A stretch of 6,422 bases of DNA from Candidatus Delongbacteria bacterium. Lineage in GTDB: Bacteria; UBA4055. Positions 4,627 through 6,422 of the stretch are shown piece by piece. Positions within the stretch are counted from its first letter, which is position 1; each line of letters opens with the position of its first letter. The stretch covers positions 1 to 6,422 of the forward strand of contig JAQVNT010000091.1 of NCBI GenBank assembly GCA_028702975.1. Reading direction: 5' to 3'. A model generated the notes under the pieces. That model made no database searches, was not told the origin of the DNA, and saw nothing but the letters and a program-made list of their open reading frames with translations. The position numbers and the translations under genes are program-made.

Positions 4627-5918
4627 TGATCACAACAGCTTTTATTAATATCTGGAACAATCGGGCAGGTGCTGTTTCATGGAACAGTCAAACCGGATTG
4701 GCTTCATTTGAGTTCGATCCTTCATTTTTGAAAAACGACCTCGATCTCGCACCGGTCAGAATGCCGGTACGAGAAGCGAAAGGTCGAATATTCAGCTTTC
4801 CTGAGTTAAGGAATAATGAGACATTCAAAGGACTTCCTGGCTTACTGGCAGATATATTACCTGACAGATATGGAAATGCTTTGATCAACGCATGGCTGAC
4901 AAAGCACGGCCGCCCGACGGACAGTTTGAACCCTGTCGAAATGCTGTGTTTTATCGGAACAAGAGGCATGGGAGCAATTGAGATCGAACCTGCATACCCC
5001 AAGTCTGATAAACGTTCATCAGCAGTGGAAATCGAGAGTCTGGTCGAGATCGCCGAAAAGATACTTTCGGGCAGGAGCGAATTTATTACACAGGTATCCG
5101 GTAATGAAGAAAAGGCTTTGGTCGATATATTAAAGATCGGCAGCTCCGCAGGGGGAGCCAGAGCTAAAGCAGTTATAGCATATGATCCCAAAACAGGCGA
5201 AGTTCGAAGCGGTCAGACGAATGTCCCAAAGGGATTTTCCCACTGGATAATAAAATTTGACGGAGTCACAGATAGACAATTTGGTGTTTCAAGCGGTTAT
5301 GGGCGAGTTGAAATGGCTTATCATTATATGGCAACAGATTGCGGGATCGAAATGACTGAATGTAAGTTGCTAGAAGAAAACGGCAGAGCGCATTTTATGA
5401 CAAAAAGGTTTGACCGCTTCGAAAACAATGAAAAATTACATGTTCAGACATTTTGTGGTATGAGGCACTATGACTTTAACGATGTCTTTTCGTACAGCTA
5501 TGAGCAATTATTTGAAACGATGCGTTTTTTGAGTTTAGCTTACCCACAGGCGGAACAACTTTACAGGAGGATGGTTTTTAATGTAATGAGCAGAAATTGT
5601 GATGACCATTCAAAGAATTTTGCATTTGTAATGGACAGATCAGGCAATTGGAACCTTTCTCCTGCTTATGACGTGAGCCATGCTTACAGGCCCGGAAGCG
5701 ATTGGGTCAGTCAGCATTCTTTAAGCATCAACAGCAAAAGAAAAGACATCACTAGACAAGACTTGCTCGAAGTCGCAAGACAGATGAATGTCAAGAAAGC
5801 CGGTAAGATCATATCGCAGATATCCTCAGTTATCGGGAACTGGAACGAATACGCTGAAAAAACGAAGGTAGATAAATCTTTAAGAGAATCAATCGGTAAT
5901 ACTTTGATCCTGTTATGA
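4626..5918 (+). CDS. hipA: HipA-type serine/threonine kinase toxin
   Basis: The protein has 430 residues against 440 in E. coli HipA, so it is full length. The N-terminal subdomain (about 1-100) precedes the kinase domain. The P-loop-like segment SSAGGARAK (173-181) puts Ser174 at the place of the autophosphorylated Ser150, and Lys210 in HWIIKFD at the ATP-binding Lys181. The catalytic segment NCDDHSKNF (324-332) gives Asp326, and LSPAYDV (346-352) gives metal-binding Asp349; their 23-residue spacing equals Asp309-Asp332 of E. coli. All key residues are present, so it should be active. E. coli HipA phosphorylates glutamyl-tRNA synthetase, stopping translation and promoting persistence; the target here is unknown. 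The ATG at 4626 is chosen because it overlaps the hipB stop by one base; a TTG 6 nt upstream is possible but less likely. Confidence 0.93.
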   Translation: MITTAFINIWNNRAGAVSWNSQTGLASFEFDPSFLKNDLDLAPVRMPVREAKGRIFSFPELRNNETFKGLPGLLADILPDRYGNALINAWLTKHGRPTDSLNPVEMLCFIGTRGMGAIEIEPAYPKSDKRSSAVEIESLVEIAEKILSGRSEFITQVSGNEEKALVDILKIGSSAGGARAKAVIAYDPKTGEVRSGQTNVPKGFSHWIIKFDGVTDRQFGVSSGYGRVEMAYHYMATDCGIEMTECKLLEENGRAHFMTKRFDRFENNEKLHVQTFCGMRHYDFNDVFSYSYEQLFETMRFLSLAYPQAEQLYRRMVFNVMSRNCDDHSKNFAFVMDRSGNWNLSPAYDVSHAYRPGSDWVSQHSLSINSKRKDITRQDLLEVARQMNVKKAGKIISQISSVIGNWNEYAEKTKVDKSLRESIGNTLILL

Positions 5919-5929
5919 GAAAAAAATAA

Positions 5930-6244
5930 ATAATTCACTACGGAAAGTATTATTGGAGCGTTCAAGCGATCGACCATACATTTGCGGGATCGGAGTTCGC
6001 GCCTGAGCAGTCGTTCGTTATTCTTTCTACTCCTCAGAACGTTCAGATCAAGCATAAGGACGATTTTATCAAACTGACATGGAATGAAGTACCCGGCGCT
6101 GAACGGTATTATGTTTACGCATCTGACGATCCTGAGAATGATTTTATCAATGTAAGTAAACAAGGTATTTTTACAAATCTTTCTTGGACTCAGACTATTG
6201 GTTTTGAAAAGAAGTTTTATTATATAGTAGCTGTTTTAAGGTAG
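5930..6244 (+). pseudogene. Start-less C-terminal remnant of an FG-GAP/VCBS-type secreted protein with an Fn3-like domain
   Basis: This frame is open for 104 codons and ends at TAG 6242-6244, but has no ATG, GTG or TTG and is not in frame with hipA, which ends 11 nt before. It begins with YYWSVQAIDHTFAGSEFAPEQSF, the characteristic end of an FG-GAP/VCBS repeat block. An Fn3-like segment follows (IKLTWNEVPGAERYYVYAS, then a closing FYYIVAVLR strand). In FCB bacteria such domains end very large secreted or surface proteins. The upstream part is missing, so it is a remnant, probably left by the event that placed hipBA here. The piece itself has no internal stop or frameshift, so the loss may be recent. 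The alternative, that it is expressed as part of a chimera, finds no support. Confidence 0.7.
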
Positions 6245-6256
6245 ATCTATAGTTTG

Positions 6257-6422
6257 CTACTTGATCATCTCAAGCGTAGCTTCGTGCCAGTCGTCGGTAT
6301 TTTTAATATACGGCATTATGAATTGTAAATATTTCTTTCGAGTTCCGTCGCAGCGGAGCCTGTCGAAACCGTTCCTGAATAGAAACTCATAGACCTGACG
6401 CGCTGGAATTTTAATTAGCTCG
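6257..6422 (-). CDS. C-terminal end of an unrecognised protein (runs off the window)
   Basis: On the minus strand 54 codons are open from the window edge to TAG at 6259-6257. The residues include FLFRNGFDRLRCDGTRKKY and end with WHEATLEMIK. The stretch has the mixed charge and codon look of a real protein, but a 54-codon open end is weak proof. There is a faint likeness to HicA toxins (NGF, R-x-x-G-T/S, then a P and TL-x-x-I-K), but the HicA histidine is absent and the spacing is too short, so I give no function. It is convergent with the remnant before it, 12 nt apart, with no visible terminator between. Confidence 0.4.
   Translation of the reverse strand, partial: ELIKIPARQVYEFLFRNGFDRLRCDGTRKKYLQFIMPYIKNTDDWHEATLEMIK

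Noticed and set aside
4688..5191. 167-codon minus-strand reading frame inside hipA
   Set aside because: It is antisense to conserved HipA motifs and is explained by the codon pattern of hipA.
5711..6163. 150-codon minus-strand reading frame over the hipA end and the remnant
   Set aside because: It lies opposite well-supported coding sequence, its translation shows no recognisable domain, and it crosses the hipA stop and the remnant junction.
6340..6380. REP-like repeat suggested by a TTTCGACAGGCTC segment (minus strand)
   Set aside because: Similar strings occur in dispersed repeats of some bacteria, but only one copy is present and it lies inside an open reading frame.

Overview
The window looks like chromosomal DNA from a Gram-negative bacterium, most likely an FCB-type lineage (Bacteroidota relatives such as Fibrobacterota, Cloacimonadota or similar candidate phyla). 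The evidence is a TonB-dependent receptor, a lipoprotein with an acidic run directly after its lipid-anchor cysteine, and a remnant of a large FG-GAP/VCBS-type protein ending in an Fn3-like domain. Classical -35/-10 promoters and clear Shine-Dalgarno sites argue against a typical Bacteroidia genome. The lineage is an inference and the phylum is not fixed by the sequence.

Left part (1-1372, minus strand): a strong promoter (TTGACA-17-TAAATT) drives a leader of about 240 nt with mutually exclusive hairpins. It precedes a two-gene unit: an exported lipoprotein built from two divergent copies of a ~120-residue module, and, overlapping it by 8 nt, the 5' end of a TonB-dependent outer-membrane receptor that runs off the window. 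The pair resembles a nutrient-uptake unit of a surface lipoprotein plus a transporter; the substrate is unknown.

Middle part (1404-4196): a stand-alone UmuD-type self-cleaving protease (minus strand, no umuC beside it) is divergent from a tight plus-strand operon yggS-yggT-divIVA-(PNP-like). The gene order recalls the ylmE-ylmG-divIVA cluster near the division genes of Gram-positive bacteria, and links PLP homeostasis, a YggT membrane protein and a DivIVA-type polarity/division coiled-coil protein. The last gene is a shortened purine nucleoside phosphorylase homologue that keeps the two base-recognition residues but has lost the phosphate-binding elements. This is the most unusual protein in the window.

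Right part (4197-6422): a complete hipB-hipA toxin-antitoxin module with its own near-consensus promoter flanked by inverted repeats. Eleven bases after hipA lies a start-less 104-codon remnant of the C-terminus of an FG-GAP/Fn3 protein, which suggests that this was an insertion or deletion junction. The end of an unrecognised minus-strand gene closes the window. I saw no rRNA, tRNA, CRISPR array or insertion sequence.
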